Of a stretch of DNA of 64,000 nucleotides, positions 26,502 to 36,296 are shown piece by piece (position 1 is the first letter of the stretch; each line of letters begins with the position of its first letter). The stretch spans positions 622,501 to 686,500 of the forward strand of contig NZ_CP054394.1 in NCBI RefSeq assembly GCF_022539405.1, given 5' to 3'. The notes under the pieces were generated by a model. The model had not been told where the DNA came from and searched no databases. It saw nothing but the letters and a program-made list of their open reading frames with translations. The translations under genes were made by a program, and so were the position numbers. The DNA is from Natranaerofaba carboxydovora (lineage in GTDB: Bacteria > Bacillota > Natranaerobiia > Natranaerobiales > Natranaerofabaceae).

Positions 26502-28316
26502 ATGAAGCAAGAATTAATCAGAAACTTTTCTATAATTGCCCATATAGACCATGGAAAATCCACTCTGGCGGATAGGTTGTTAGAGTATACCGGGACTTTG
26601 GAAAAAAGAGAAATGCAAGAACAGTATTTAGATAAGATGGAGCTTGAAAGAGAACGTGGTATTACCATTAAATTGCAGTCAGTTAAAATTAATTATAAAA
26701 GTAAAAAAGATGGACAAGAGTATGCTCTAAATATGATTGATACACCTGGTCATGTCGATTTTAACTATGAAGTTTCTAGAAGCCTTGCAGCGTGTGAAGG
26801 GGTATTATTAATTATTGATGCGGCGCAAGGTATTGAGGCTCAGACCCTTGCCAATGTATATTTAGCTATTGAGCATGATTTAGAGATTATACCTGTGATT
26901 AACAAAATAGATCTTCCAAATGCCGATCTTGATAGAATAAATGAAGAGCTAGAAGAAATCCTTGGTATAGATAGTGATGAGGCTATACATACTTCTGCTA
27001 AAGACGGAATTGGTATAGAGGAAGTTCTAGAGGCCGTGGTAAAAAGAATCCCTTCACCTGAGGGGGAGACCAAAAAGCCCTTAAGAGCACTGATATTTGA
27101 TTCATATTATGATACCTATAGAGGAGTAATTTCTTTTATAAAAGTTGTTGAGGGTAAAATAACTCCTAAAATGAAGATAAAAACTATGGCTGTTGGAAAA
27201 GAATTTGAAGTGTCAGAGCTTGGTATACTAAACCCTGACCCAAAACCGGTTGATGAGCTACATGCAGGAGAAGTTGGTTTTATGGCAGCAAATGTTAAGG
27301 AAGTCAAGGATACTAGGGTTGGAGATACTATTACATCTGCTACGAACCCGGCGCCAGAACCTTTGCCAGGTTATAAAACCATTACGCCGATGGTATTTTG
27401 CGGTCTTTTCCCGGCAGATGGTGAAGAATATGATAAATTAAGGGATGCGTTAGACAAGTTAAAATTAAATGATGCTTCTTTACATTATGAGCCTGAAAGT
27501 TCTGCAGCTCTTGGATTTGGCTTTCGTTGTGGTTTTTTGGGGCTTTTGCACATGGAGATTATTCAGGAAAGGCTTGAAAGAGAATACGGATTAAGTCTAA
27601 TAACAACTGCGCCAAATGTTGTTTATAATATAATTAAAAAAGATGGTGAAGAGATTAATGTAGATAACCCATCTAATCTTCCTACAAATGATGAAATAGA
27701 AAGAATAGCCGAGCCTTATGTTAAGGCTAATTTTATGGTTCCTCATGACTTCGTGGGTCCTGTTATGGAGCTATGTCAGGAGCGGCGGGGCATTTATAAA
27801 AGTATGGAGTATCTTGATACAAACAGGGTATTACTTATTTATGAACTTCCCCTTGCGGAGATAGTATTTGACTTTTTTGACCTGCTTAAGAGCAAAACTA
27901 GAGGATATGCATCCTTTGAATATGAATTTACAGGGTATAAAGAGGCTGATCTTGTAAGGGTAGATATTTTGGTTAATAAAGAGGCAGTGGATGCATTATC
28001 CTTTATAGTCCATCGTGACAAAGCAGACCAGCGAGGACGGCAGATGGCAGAAGAGTTAAGAAAACTTATTCCAAGGCAGATGATTGATGTCCCCATACAG
28101 GCTGCCATAGATAACAAAGTTATAGCCAGGGAGACGGTAAAAGCGCTGAAAAAGGACGTCCTTGCAAAATGTTATGGTGGTGACGTAAGTAGGAAGAGAA
28201 AATTGTTAGATAAACAGAAGAAAGGTAAGAAGAAGATGAAACAAATTGGCAAAGTGGACATCCCTCAAGAAGCGTTTATGGCGGTGCTTAGTATTGATGA
28301 TAAAGATAAAAAGTGA
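26502..28316 (+). CDS. lepA: Elongation factor 4 (LepA), ribosome back-translocase
   Basis: LepA is a GTPase that acts on stalled or misplaced ribosomes. The 604-residue protein carries G1 [21 protein letters not shown]3 [16 protein letters not shown] and G4 NKIDLPNAD. The EF-G-like domains and the LepA-specific C-terminus follow ([19 protein letters not shown]). ATG 26502 follows AAAGGAGG at a slightly long distance. Length and motifs are normal. The stop codon lies inside the terminal inverted repeat of the structured repeat that follows. Confidence 0.97.
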   Translation: MKQELIRNFSIIAHIDHGKSTLADRLLEYTGTLEKREMQEQYLDKMELERERGITIKLQSVKINYKSKKDGQEYALNMIDTPGHVDFNYEVSRSLAACEGVLLIIDAAQGIEAQTLANVYLAIEHDLEIIPVINKIDLPNADLDRINEELEEILGIDSDEAIHTSAKDGIGIEEVLEAVVKRIPSPEGETKKPLRALIFDSYYDTYRGVISFIKVVEGKITPKMKIKTMAVGKEFEVSELGILNPDPKPVDELHAGEVGFMAANVKEVKDTRVGDTITSATNPAPEPLPGYKTITPMVFCGLFPADGEEYDKLRDALDKLKLNDASLHYEPESSAALGFGFRCGFLGLLHMEIIQERLEREYGLSLITTAPNVVYNIIKKDGEEINVDNPSNLPTNDEIERIAEPYVKANFMVPHDFVGPVMELCQERRGIYKSMEYLDTNRVLLIYELPLAEIVFDFFDLLKSKTRGYASFEYEFTGYKEADLVRVDILVNKEAVDALSFIVHRDKADQRGRQMAEELRKLIPRQMIDVPIQAAIDNKVIARETVKALKKDVLAKCYGGDVSRKRKLLDKQKKGKKKMKQIGKVDIPQEAFMAVLSIDDKDKK

Positions 28317-28319
28317 TTC

Positions 28320-28530
28320 TGGTGCAAAAAGTCTATTCACAAAAGTATAGTGTTTTTAATTGATACATCTAAGATTCGCCACCAGTCGAAATAAGGTTTC
28401 CTAATTAAAAAACTCGTCCTGAGTTCAATTAGCTAATGACCTCCTATCATTAGACCTTATTTTTCCTGCTTTCTCATCAAGATGTATTGCAATTAAAAAC
28501 AAAACATTGTTCATATGACTTTTTGCACCA
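28320..28530 (+). repeat. Structured dispersed repeat, full copy B (about 211 bp)
   Basis: This copy sits between lepA and hemW. Its terminal inverted repeats are the longest: GATTCTGGTGCAAAAAGTC (28315-28333) and GACTTTTTGCACCAGAATC (28517-28535) match over 19 bp. The internal helices seen in copy A are kept. In the third helix AAGGT pairs with ACCTT here, where copy A has AAGGC with GCCTT, a compensatory change. There is no coding potential. Confidence 0.9.
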
Positions 28531-28588
28531 GAATCGCCTGCTGCAGGCAGGTGCCTAAAAACATATAAAAATCTAATGAGGTTATACT

Positions 28589-29770
28589 ATGCAGAATATA
28601 AAGATGCAGAAAGGGCTTTATGTACATGTGCCTTTTTGTGTGTCAAAATGTAATTACTGTGATTTTGTAAGCCAAAAAATAAAAAAAGAAGATGTTTTAA
28701 AATATCTAGAAGGACTGAAATATGAAGTTGATTTTCATAAGAAAAACCTAAACGGCATATCTCTGTTTGATTCTCTCTATATTGGAGGGGGGACACCTAC
28801 TTCTTTAGAGGTTAACGATCTTGAGCACTTACTAAATATAATCTTTGAAAATGTTAACATATCTAGTGAAGCGGAAATAACAATAGAAGTTAACCCTCTT
28901 ACCATTGATGAAGATAAGGTAAAGCTAATAAAGGATTATGTTAATAGAATAAGCCTTGGTTTGCAGACTACTAAAGAGAGTTTGCTTAAGCTTATTAGTA
29001 GAATTCATACATATCAGGATTTTTTGACGACTTATGAACTTATAACCAAATATTTTGGAAATGTTAATGTTGACTTGATTTATGGTATACCAGAACAAAC
29101 ACTTGAGGATTTAAATAAAGATTTGTATAGATTAACTGGTCTTTCACCGTCACACATATCTATCTATGGTCTTACCCTAGAAGAGGGGACAGAATTATAT
29201 AAGCAGATCGAAGATAACAAGATAAATAATTTGCCCTCAGATAACCTGCAGAATGAAATGTACTATCAGGCCAGAGAAACTTTAACTAATAATGGTTACA
29301 TCCACTACGAAATTTCTAATTTTGCACTGCCTGGCAAAAAGTCAAGTCACAATTTGATCTACTGGCAAAGGGATAACTATTTAGGCCTTGGGCCTGGTGC
29401 TCATAGTTTTTGGAATTCTATACGGTGGAAAAACCCCGATGATCTAGGTGAATATTATAAAAAAAGCAAGAAAACCAAATTAGACAGCAATAATATCGAC
29501 TATCTCACAGAAGATAAAACACAAATTGATTGTTATGAAGCTCTCTTTGAAGAATTTATGTTGGGATTAAGGTTAGTTGAAGGTATAGATTTGAAGGAGA
29601 TAGGGGAAAAATTTAATTTGGATGTATACAAATTTTATCAAAATGAAATTGATGATTTACAAGAAAGGGGATTAATTAAAAAAAATAAAAATAGGATAAA
29701 ACTCACTAATACAGGTTATATGCTATCAAACAGGGTATTTGTGGAGTTTTTAACTAACCTTGACAAATAA
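28589..29770 (+). CDS. hemW: Radical SAM heme chaperone HemW
   Basis: HemW is a radical-SAM-like heme-binding protein related to oxygen-independent coproporphyrinogen oxidase (HemN). The 393-residue protein has the cluster motif CVSKCNYCDF (CxxxCxxC) near the N-terminus. SLYIGGGTPTSLE, RISLGLQTT, DLIYGIPEQT and GLGPGAHSF follow, and it ends with a C-terminal winged-helix-like segment. Unlike true HemN it lacks the long N-terminal extension. ATG 28589 has ATGAGG upstream; ATG 28604 is a possible alternative. It precedes hrcA, as in many Firmicutes. Confidence 0.92.
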   Translation: MQNIKMQKGLYVHVPFCVSKCNYCDFVSQKIKKEDVLKYLEGLKYEVDFHKKNLNGISLFDSLYIGGGTPTSLEVNDLEHLLNIIFENVNISSEAEITIEVNPLTIDEDKVKLIKDYVNRISLGLQTTKESLLKLISRIHTYQDFLTTYELITKYFGNVNVDLIYGIPEQTLEDLNKDLYRLTGLSPSHISIYGLTLEEGTELYKQIEDNKINNLPSDNLQNEMYYQARETLTNNGYIHYEISNFALPGKKSSHNLIYWQRDNYLGLGPGAHSFWNSIRWKNPDDLGEYYKKSKKTKLDSNNIDYLTEDKTQIDCYEALFEEFMLGLRLVEGIDLKEIGEKFNLDVYKFYQNEIDDLQERGLIKKNKNRIKLTNTGYMLSNRVFVEFLTNLDK

Positions 29771-29786
29771 ATTTGGTAGTGATAAT
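29760..29786 (+). promoter_or_regulatory. Probable housekeeping promoter of the hrcA heat-shock operon
   Basis: TTGACA at 29760-29765 and GATAAT at 29781-29786 are separated by 15 bp, which is short for a sigma A promoter; TAATTT at 29783 gives 17. It overlaps the end of hemW and sits just before the CIRCE operator, the normal place for HrcA repression. Confidence 0.5.
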
Positions 29787-29800
29787 TTTATAGGTAAGCA

Positions 29801-29827
29801 TTAGCACTCATAACAAAAGAGTGCTAA
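29801..29827 (+). promoter_or_regulatory. CIRCE operator (HrcA binding site)
   Basis: The sequence is a perfect CIRCE: TTAGCACTC (29801-29809), a 9-bp spacer and GAGTGCTAA (29819-29827). It lies immediately upstream of hrcA and should mediate HrcA repression of the whole hrcA-grpE-dnaK-dnaJ operon. Confidence 0.97.
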
Positions 29828-29841
29828 CAGGGGTGATGGAT

Positions 29842-30876
29842 ATGGAACTACCCGAAAGGAAAAAGAGAATTTTGGAGGCTATTATTACCTATTATATTCG
29901 CTACGCTGAGCCTGTTGGTTCAAGGTCGCTTTCGCGCCTTTATAACTTTGGGATAAGTCCTGCAACTATAAGGAACGAAATGGCTGACTTAGAAGAGATG
30001 GGGTTTTTGGCTCAACCCCATACTTCGGCAGGACGGGTGCCTAGCGAAACCGGCTACAGATTCTTTGTTGATGAACTAGTTAAATCAAGGAGGTTTTTAG
30101 AACTTAGAAAACAAGGAAGAAAGTATTTAATTAACAGACTAAAAGAGGAAAAAGCACAGGGTATTGAGGAGATAATACGCCTAACTGCACAAATACTATC
30201 TGAAATAACCAATTATACTTCTCTAGTGTTTGGACCACAGGTGACAAAAAGTTCTTTTAACCAGATGAGGTTTATACCGCTAAAAGACAATAAAGCACTG
30301 ATGGTTGTAGTAACAGATATGGGGTTGATAGAAGACAAAACTATTGATCTACCTGAAGAACTAAATGTGGAAGAAGTAGAAAGAGTAGTAGAATATCTAA
30401 ACAAAAGGCTAAAGGGACTGACAATAGATGAAATAAACAGGGACCTCTTTCTAAGTGAGTTGAGATCAGAAGTCGTTAGAAAAGCTGGTATTTTGGATGA
30501 AGCATTAAATATGTTATCAGGAAGCCAAAGACTAAAAGGTAATATTGTCCTTGACGGTAGGACTAATATTTTGGATCAACCAGAATTTAAAGATATGGAA
30601 AAAGTCCGTAAAATCTTATCAATTTTTGAAAGAGAAGAAATTCTGATTGACCTAATGTCTGACTTTGATGATATAGTTGTAAGGATTGGTAGGGAAAACC
30701 CTGTGGAAGAGGTTAAAGATTGCAGCTTGATTACGGCAAGCTATGAAGTTCACGGCAAAAGTGTAGGTACTATAGGAGTTCTAGGACCAAAACGGATGAA
30801 CTATTCAGAAGTTATTGCCATTGTTACACAAATTGCTAAGGAATTAGGTTTGGCATTAAAACATCAGGGTGAGTAA
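29842..30876 (+). CDS. hrcA: Heat-inducible transcription repressor HrcA
   Basis: HrcA represses class I heat-shock genes by binding CIRCE and is kept active by GroEL. The N-terminal winged helix includes YAEPVGSRSLSRLY and SPATIRNEMADLEEMGFL, then QPHTSAGRVPSETGYRFFVD. The GAF-like core and C-terminus follow (GPKRMNYSEVIAIV). The frame is open to GTG 29821, but that codon is inside CIRCE; I choose ATG 29842, 6 nt after AGGGGTG. About 345 residues is normal. It is autoregulated through the adjacent operator. Confidence 0.95.
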   Translation: MELPERKKRILEAIITYYIRYAEPVGSRSLSRLYNFGISPATIRNEMADLEEMGFLAQPHTSAGRVPSETGYRFFVDELVKSRRFLELRKQGRKYLINRLKEEKAQGIEEIIRLTAQILSEITNYTSLVFGPQVTKSSFNQMRFIPLKDNKALMVVVTDMGLIEDKTIDLPEELNVEEVERVVEYLNKRLKGLTIDEINRDLFLSELRSEVVRKAGILDEALNMLSGSQRLKGNIVLDGRTNILDQPEFKDMEKVRKILSIFEREEILIDLMSDFDDIVVRIGRENPVEEVKDCSLITASYEVHGKSVGTIGVLGPKRMNYSEVIAIVTQIAKELGLALKHQGE

Positions 30877-30921
30877 TCAAAATTACTAAATTAAAAAGAA
30901 GAAAAAGAGGTGAGAGCCTTT

Positions 30922-31524
30922 ATGAATGTTGATAAAGGTACCAAGAATGATAAAGAGAAAGAGAAAGAGAATGAAGTTAGCGAGGATTATGAAAAAGAAG
31001 AACAAGAAGTGGAAGAACTAGAAGAATTAGAGGCAGAAGAAATTGAAGAAGGACTTTTATCTTATGAAGAACAGGAAAAGCTTATAAAAGAAAAACAGGA
31101 GTATTTTGAAAGATTGCAGCGACTGCAAGCCGAATTTGATAATTATAAAAAAAGAATGTCAACAGAAAGGGAAAAAGATAAAAAATATGGCGCAGAAGAT
31201 GTGATGAAAGGGATATTGCCTGTCCTTGATAACTTTGAAAGGGCTTTATCTAATATTGAAGAAAATGAAGAAAAGACTGAAGAGAATGAAGGTTTTTATC
31301 AGGGTGTAAAAATGATTTATGATCAGTTAGTGGAGACCTTAGAGCAAAATGGATTAGAGAAGATTGAAGCTGAAGGAGAGAAATTTGACCCTAATTATCA
31401 TGAGGCAGTTATGATGGTTGAGAGTGAAGAGCACTCAAAAAATACTGTGGTTGAAGAACTGCAAAAGGGTTATCTATTACATGATAAGCTTCTAAGAGCT
31501 AGCATGGTTAAAGTTTCAAAATAA
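30922..31524 (+). CDS. grpE: Nucleotide exchange factor GrpE
   Basis: GrpE releases ADP from DnaK. The 200-residue protein begins with a highly acidic, Glu-rich tail (about residues 1-50). The long dimeric coiled coil (LQRLQAEFDNYKKRMSTERE) and the beta-rich head follow, ending with EKFDPNYHEAVMMVE and GYLLHDKLLRASMVKVSK. I start at ATG 30922, 7 nt after AGAGGTGAG; GTG 30910 is upstream but overlaps that site. It is the second gene of the CIRCE operon. Confidence 0.95.
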   Translation: MNVDKGTKNDKEKEKENEVSEDYEKEEQEVEELEELEAEEIEEGLLSYEEQEKLIKEKQEYFERLQRLQAEFDNYKKRMSTEREKDKKYGAEDVMKGILPVLDNFERALSNIEENEEKTEENEGFYQGVKMIYDQLVETLEQNGLEKIEAEGEKFDPNYHEAVMMVESEEHSKNTVVEELQKGYLLHDKLLRASMVKVSK

Positions 31525-31560
31525 AAAATTAATAAACAAAGGAATGAGGGGGTAGTAAAC

Positions 31561-33441
31561 ATGAGTAAGACTATTGGAATTGATCTTGGAACAACCAACT
31601 CCTGCTTTGCAGTTATGGAAGGTGGAGAATCAGCCATAATACCTAATGCAGAAGGTAATAGAACAACTCCGTCTGTAGTAGGTTTTTCTGATGAAGGGGA
31701 AAGATTTGTTGGTGAGGTAGCCAAAAGGCAGGCTATAACAAGTCCAGATAGAACAATTGCTTCTATAAAAAGACATATGGGTACTGACCACAAAGAGAAA
31801 ATTGGAGACAAAGAGTATACTCCACAGGAGATTAGTGCTTTTATCCTTCAAAAGATAAAGCAGGATGCAGAAAGCTACTTAGGAGATGAAGTCAAAAAAG
31901 CTGTTATCACAGTACCGGCATATTTTTCTGATAGTCAGCGCCAGGCTACAAAAGATGCTGGAAGGATTGCCGGCCTAGAAGTTGAAAGGATTATTAACGA
32001 GCCAACTGCAGCAGCACTTGCCTATGGACTTGATAAAGAAGATGAAGACCAGACAATTCTGGTATTTGACCTTGGTGGAGGTACTTTTGACGTATCCATC
32101 TTGGAGCTAGGCGACGGTGTGTTTGAAGTTAAAGCTACCAGTGGAAACAACAAGCTAGGTGGAGATGATTTTGACCAAAAGATAATTGATTATCTAGCTG
32201 ATGAATTTAAGAAGGAAAATGGAATAGACTTAAGAGAAGACAAAATGAGCCTTCAGAGATTAAAAGAAGCTGCTGAGCAGGCAAAAGTCGAACTGTCAAG
32301 TGTTACCCAGACAACTATAAACCTGCCATTTATAACGGCTACAAATGAAGGTCCTAAGCACCTAAATAAGGAAATAACAAGGGCTAAATTTGATGAACTA
32401 ACAAGTGACTTGATTGAGAAAACTATGGAGCCAACCCGTCAGGCTATGAAGGATGCCGGGCTAAAGCCAGAAAGTATTGATAGAGTGATTTTGGTTGGAG
32501 GATCAACCAGGATTCCTGCAGTTCAAAATGCTATAAAGGAATACATCGGCAAAGATCCTCATAAAGGTATTAACCCTGACGAAGTTGTTGCAAGAGGGGC
32601 AGCTATTCAGGCAGGAGTTCTAAGTGGAGACGTTAAAGATGTGCTGCTTCTAGATGTAACTCCGCTATCTCTTGGAATAGAGACCTTAGGAGGAGTATTT
32701 ACCAAGTTAATAGAGAGAAACACTACTATTCCTACTAGCAAGGCGAAAACATTCAGTACTGCAGCAGATAACCAGACAAGTGTTGAGATACACGTCCTGC
32801 AGGGAGAACGTGAAATGGCTCAATATAATAAATCTCTTGGTAGGTTTATCTTAGATGGTATTCCGCCAGCACCAAGAGGAGTGCCTCAGATTGAGGTTAC
32901 CTTTGATATTGATGCCAATGGAATTCTTAATGTAAGTGCAAAAGACAAAGGAACCGGAAAAGAGCAAAAGATTACAGTTGAAGCTACAAGTGGCCTAGAA
33001 GAAGATGACATCGAAGAAATGGTAAAAGAAGCAGAAAAACATGCAGAAGAGGACAAGAAGAAGAGGGAGTTAGCTGAAGCCAAAAATGAAGCAGAAACCC
33101 TTGCATACAGTACTGAGAAGACCTTAAAAGACCTTGAAGGAAAGATTGATGAGAACAAGAAAAAAGAAGTGGAAGATGCTGTGCAAAAAGTTAGAGATGT
33201 TATAGGCGAAGAAGAGCCAGATCTAGAAAAAATAAACAGTGCCAAAGAAGAACTTACAAATCATTTCCACGAGTTAAGCCAGCAGTTATATCAGGAGCAG
33301 GCAGAGACTGGTGATGTGGCAGGAGATGCAGGAGCTGGCCCAGAAGGCTCCGGAGAAGATGAAAATGTAATGAACGCAGATTATGAAGTAGTAGATGAGG
33401 ACGAGGAAGATGATAAAAAAGGAGATAGTAAGAGTGAATAA
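31561..33441 (+). CDS. dnaK: Chaperone protein DnaK (Hsp70)
   Basis: DnaK binds unfolded peptides in an ATP cycle driven by DnaJ and GrpE. All signatures are present in 626 residues: [32 protein letters not shown] and [14 protein letters not shown]. The beta-sandwich substrate domain ([14 protein letters not shown]) and an acidic C-terminal tail follow. A gap in the nucleotide domain fits the Gram-positive type (deletion relative to E. coli). ATG 31561 follows GAGGGGG. Regulation is through CIRCE upstream of hrcA. Confidence 0.98.
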   Translation: MSKTIGIDLGTTNSCFAVMEGGESAIIPNAEGNRTTPSVVGFSDEGERFVGEVAKRQAITSPDRTIASIKRHMGTDHKEKIGDKEYTPQEISAFILQKIKQDAESYLGDEVKKAVITVPAYFSDSQRQATKDAGRIAGLEVERIINEPTAAALAYGLDKEDEDQTILVFDLGGGTFDVSILELGDGVFEVKATSGNNKLGGDDFDQKIIDYLADEFKKENGIDLREDKMSLQRLKEAAEQAKVELSSVTQTTINLPFITATNEGPKHLNKEITRAKFDELTSDLIEKTMEPTRQAMKDAGLKPESIDRVILVGGSTRIPAVQNAIKEYIGKDPHKGINPDEVVARGAAIQAGVLSGDVKDVLLLDVTPLSLGIETLGGVFTKLIERNTTIPTSKAKTFSTAADNQTSVEIHVLQGEREMAQYNKSLGRFILDGIPPAPRGVPQIEVTFDIDANGILNVSAKDKGTGKEQKITVEATSGLEEDDIEEMVKEAEKHAEEDKKKRELAEAKNEAETLAYSTEKTLKDLEGKIDENKKKEVEDAVQKVRDVIGEEEPDLEKINSAKEELTNHFHELSQQLYQEQAETGDVAGDAGAGPEGSGEDENVMNADYEVVDEDEEDDKKGDSKSE

Positions 33442-33472
33442 AGATAAATTTTTTGGAGGGTGGTGTTAGGCC

Positions 33473-34615
33473 ATGACACAGCGCGATCTATACGAAATTC
33501 TGGGGGTTTCAAGGGATGCATCCCAGGATGAGATAAAAAAAGCATATCGTAAGCTGGCCCGCAAATACCACCCCGATGTAAATCCTGACAATGAAGAAGC
33601 GGAAAAAAAGTTTAAAGAGATACAGAAAGCTTATGAAGTTTTAGGTGATGATAAAAAGAGGCAAAGATACGACCAGTTTGGCCATGCTGGTGTAGATGAG
33701 GATGCGCAGCATGGAGGATTTGGCGGTCAGGATTTTGGTGACTTCGGTGGTTTTGGCGGTTTTGAAGATATATTCGATGCTTTTTTTGGAGGCGGTTTTT
33801 CTGGTGGTGGTTCCAGAAGACAAAGACCCAGGAGAGGGTCGGACCTTCTCTATAGATTAGAGCTAGAATTCGAAGAGGCAGTTTTTGGGGCAGAAAAGGA
33901 AGCAGAAATTCCTAGGACAGAAAGCTGTGAAAAATGTGAAGGTTCGGGTGCTAAACCTGGAACATCACCTGAAACCTGTCCTACCTGTGAAGGAAGGGGA
34001 GAGATTCGTCAAGCCAAGCAAACTCCCCTTGGACAGTTTGTAAATGTTTCGCCTTGTAACGCCTGTGGTGGCGATGGAAAAATTATTAAAGACAAGTGCC
34101 CAGAATGTCATGGTGAAGGAAAGGTAGTTAGAAGGAGAAAGGTTAAACTAAACATTCCTGAAGGAGTAGACGAAGGTAATAGGTTAAGAGTTGCAGGAGA
34201 AGGCCAGGCAGGTAGCAGAGGCGGGCCACCAGGAGACTTATATGTAGAGATTAGTGTAAAACCTCATGAATACTTTGAAAGAGAAGGTAATGATATATAC
34301 TATGAGGCAAATATAAGCTTTCCTTTGGCAGCTATAGGTGGAGAAATTGAGGTTCCTACTTTAGAAGGAAAAGCCAAGTTAAAAGTACCTGAAGGTACGG
34401 GTAATGGTGCGACTTTTAAATTGAAAAACCAAGGTGTTCCTACAAGAAGAGGCAGGGGACATCAGTATGTTAAGATCAATGTTGAAGTGCCCAAAAAACT
34501 AAATGCAGAACAAAAGAACATTTTGAAGGATTTTGCAAAGAGTATGGGGGAAGAGATCCCTGATGACAAATCTTTCATTGGAAGAGTAAGGGATACTTTT
34601 GGTGGAAAAGGATAG
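33473..34615 (+). CDS. dnaJ: Chaperone protein DnaJ (Hsp40)
   Basis: DnaJ delivers substrates to DnaK and stimulates its ATPase. The J domain has the HPD motif in [11 protein letters not shown] Gly/Phe-rich region lies about residues 75-120. Four zinc motifs follow: [24 protein letters not shown] and CPECHGEG. The C-terminal substrate-binding domains complete the 380 residues. ATG 33473 lies after GGAGGGTGGTG. It is a full type I DnaJ and the last chaperone gene of the operon. Confidence 0.97.
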   Translation: MTQRDLYEILGVSRDASQDEIKKAYRKLARKYHPDVNPDNEEAEKKFKEIQKAYEVLGDDKKRQRYDQFGHAGVDEDAQHGGFGGQDFGDFGGFGGFEDIFDAFFGGGFSGGGSRRQRPRRGSDLLYRLELEFEEAVFGAEKEAEIPRTESCEKCEGSGAKPGTSPETCPTCEGRGEIRQAKQTPLGQFVNVSPCNACGGDGKIIKDKCPECHGEGKVVRRRKVKLNIPEGVDEGNRLRVAGEGQAGSRGGPPGDLYVEISVKPHEYFEREGNDIYYEANISFPLAAIGGEIEVPTLEGKAKLKVPEGTGNGATFKLKNQGVPTRRGRGHQYVKINVEVPKKLNAEQKNILKDFAKSMGEEIPDDKSFIGRVRDTFGGKG

Positions 34616-34626
34616 GGTAAATAGTC

Positions 34627-35532
34627 ATGAGTAATGATAAAAAATGGGCAGAGCTAACAATTAAAACAAATAGAATGGCAGAAGAAGCTGTAAATAATAT
34701 CTTATATCAATACGGAATAAATGGAGTTGTTATAAGGGAAGATAGCGAGTCGATGGGGAAGGATGTCTTTTCTGAACCCATCTTGATAAAAAGCTATCTT
34801 CCCTATGATACTTTTTTGGAAAATAAACTAGATGAATTAAGAACTCGTATATTAAAGTTAAATAAGTATGGATTTCAGATAGGCGAAAATGACATAATAA
34901 TAAAGTTCTTAGACGAAAATAACTGGCTTGAGAGCTGGAAAAGCTTCTTCAAGCCTAAAATTATTGGATCGGTAGTTATAAAGCCTACCTGGGAAGAAAT
35001 CCCTTCTAAATCAGAGGATAAGATAGTAATAGAGTTAAATCCCGAAATGGCTTTTGGTACAGGGCTTCATCCTACTACTGAAGCATGTTTGAAATTTATA
35101 CAGTCCTGTCTTACTCCTGGAGAAACAGTACTAGACCTTGGGTCGGGTTCTGGAATACTATCGATAGCAGCTGCCAAACTAGGTGCTAGGAAAGCTTATG
35201 CTTATGATATAGCACCCGAGGCATATAAAGTTACTCAAAATAATGCTGAACTTAATGAAGTTTATGACAGAATCGAAGCCAAAAAATGCGATGTAACGAA
35301 AGTAAAATATCCCGAGGTTAACCTGGTTGTAGCTAACTTACATACAAAGATTTTATTAAACTTATTTGATAAAATTTATTCATCTATCTTATCTGAGGGT
35401 CACCTTATTGTGTCTGGTATTATCGACTCAAGGCGAGAAGATATAGTTGGTGAAGCAACAAAAAGTGGTTTTTCGGTGATAGATGAAGTAGTTAAAAAGG
35501 AGTGGTTAACGTTACTTCTAAAAAAAGCATAG
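34627..35532 (+). CDS. prmA: Ribosomal protein L11 methyltransferase
   Basis: PrmA trimethylates ribosomal protein L11. The 301-residue protein has the N-terminal substrate-recognition domain and linker (WLESWKSFFKPKIIG), then a SAM-binding Rossmann domain. The key motifs are NPEMAFGTGLHPTTEACL, VLDLGSGSGILSIAAAKLGA and VVANLHTKIL (the usual NPxY-like position reads NLHT). The start is 11 bp after dnaJ. Its 3' end overlaps rsmE by about 31 nt, so the two are co-translated. Confidence 0.94.
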   Translation: MSNDKKWAELTIKTNRMAEEAVNNILYQYGINGVVIREDSESMGKDVFSEPILIKSYLPYDTFLENKLDELRTRILKLNKYGFQIGENDIIIKFLDENNWLESWKSFFKPKIIGSVVIKPTWEEIPSKSEDKIVIELNPEMAFGTGLHPTTEACLKFIQSCLTPGETVLDLGSGSGILSIAAAKLGARKAYAYDIAPEAYKVTQNNAELNEVYDRIEAKKCDVTKVKYPEVNLVVANLHTKILLNLFDKIYSSILSEGHLIVSGIIDSRREDIVGEATKSGFSVIDEVVKKEWLTLLLKKA

Positions 35533-36290
35533 ATCCAATTACTAGACTGTTCTTGTCTCCTGATTGCTTTGAAAGTAGTACTGCTGTTGGAGATAAAGAA
35601 GATGCTCATTATGTAAAGAATGTTTTACGAGGAAAAGTTGGAGATGACATAATTGTTTTGGACGGGTCTGGTAAGGAATACTTCGGTGTGATCGAGAATT
35701 TGGATAACAAAATGATAAAAATAAGTTTAACTAAAAATATAGAAGAGAATAGAGAGCCTGAAGTTGATATAATTTTGGCCCAAGGAATGTGCAAAAAAGA
35801 CAAATGGGAACTTATCTTACAAAAAACAACAGAATTAGGTGTGAGGGCAATCCAACCTTTCTACAGTGAAAATACAGTTGTGCATCACAAATCAGAAAAA
35901 GAATTAAATAAAAAGCTCTCTCGCTGGGAAAAAATACTAAAAAATGCTTCAGAACAGTCTAATAGGCAAATGATACCAGAGGTTAGAACACCTCTGGGTT
36001 TTACTGAGATGCTGCAAAAATATTCTCAAATCAACTCTGTGGGAAAAAAGATTATCTTTAATGAGCATGAAAGTCAAAACAGCCTTGAACAGGTATATTC
36101 TAGTTTTAGTGGAGGGGCAATATTTTTGGTTGTTGGACCTGAAGGCGGTTTCTCAAAAGAGGAGATAGATAAAGCTATAGATAACGACTTTATTTCGGCA
36201 GGGCTTGGGCCCAGGATATTAAGGACTGAAACAGCAGCTGTTATTGTTACGGCAATTACATTGTTTCAGTTGGGTGAAATGGGAGGGTAG
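35502..36290 (+). CDS. rsmE: 16S rRNA m3U1498 methyltransferase RsmE
   Basis: RsmE methylates U1498 of 16S rRNA. It is a SPOUT-class enzyme of about 260 residues with the N-terminal PUA-like region (DAHYVKNVLRGKVGDDIIVLD as a variant) and the knot motifs: AQGMCKKDKWELILQKTTE, VGPEGGFSKEE and LGPRILRTETAA. The exact start is unclear: GTG 35502 keeps the usual N-terminal strand but AAAAGGAG is right next to it. Downstream starts would remove conserved residues. It overlaps prmA and is followed by mtaB after 6 bp. Confidence 0.92.
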   Translation: MVNVTSKKSIDPITRLFLSPDCFESSTAVGDKEDAHYVKNVLRGKVGDDIIVLDGSGKEYFGVIENLDNKMIKISLTKNIEENREPEVDIILAQGMCKKDKWELILQKTTELGVRAIQPFYSENTVVHHKSEKELNKKLSRWEKILKNASEQSNRQMIPEVRTPLGFTEMLQKYSQINSVGKKIIFNEHESQNSLEQVYSSFSGGAIFLVVGPEGGFSKEEIDKAIDNDFISAGLGPRILRTETAAVIVTAITLFQLGEMGG

Positions 36291-36296
36291 AGGAAT

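Noticed and set aside
28535-28560. Short GCCTGC/GCAGGC inverted repeat after repeat copy B
   Set aside because: The stem is only 6 bp around a single base and no T run follows, so it is not a credible terminator.
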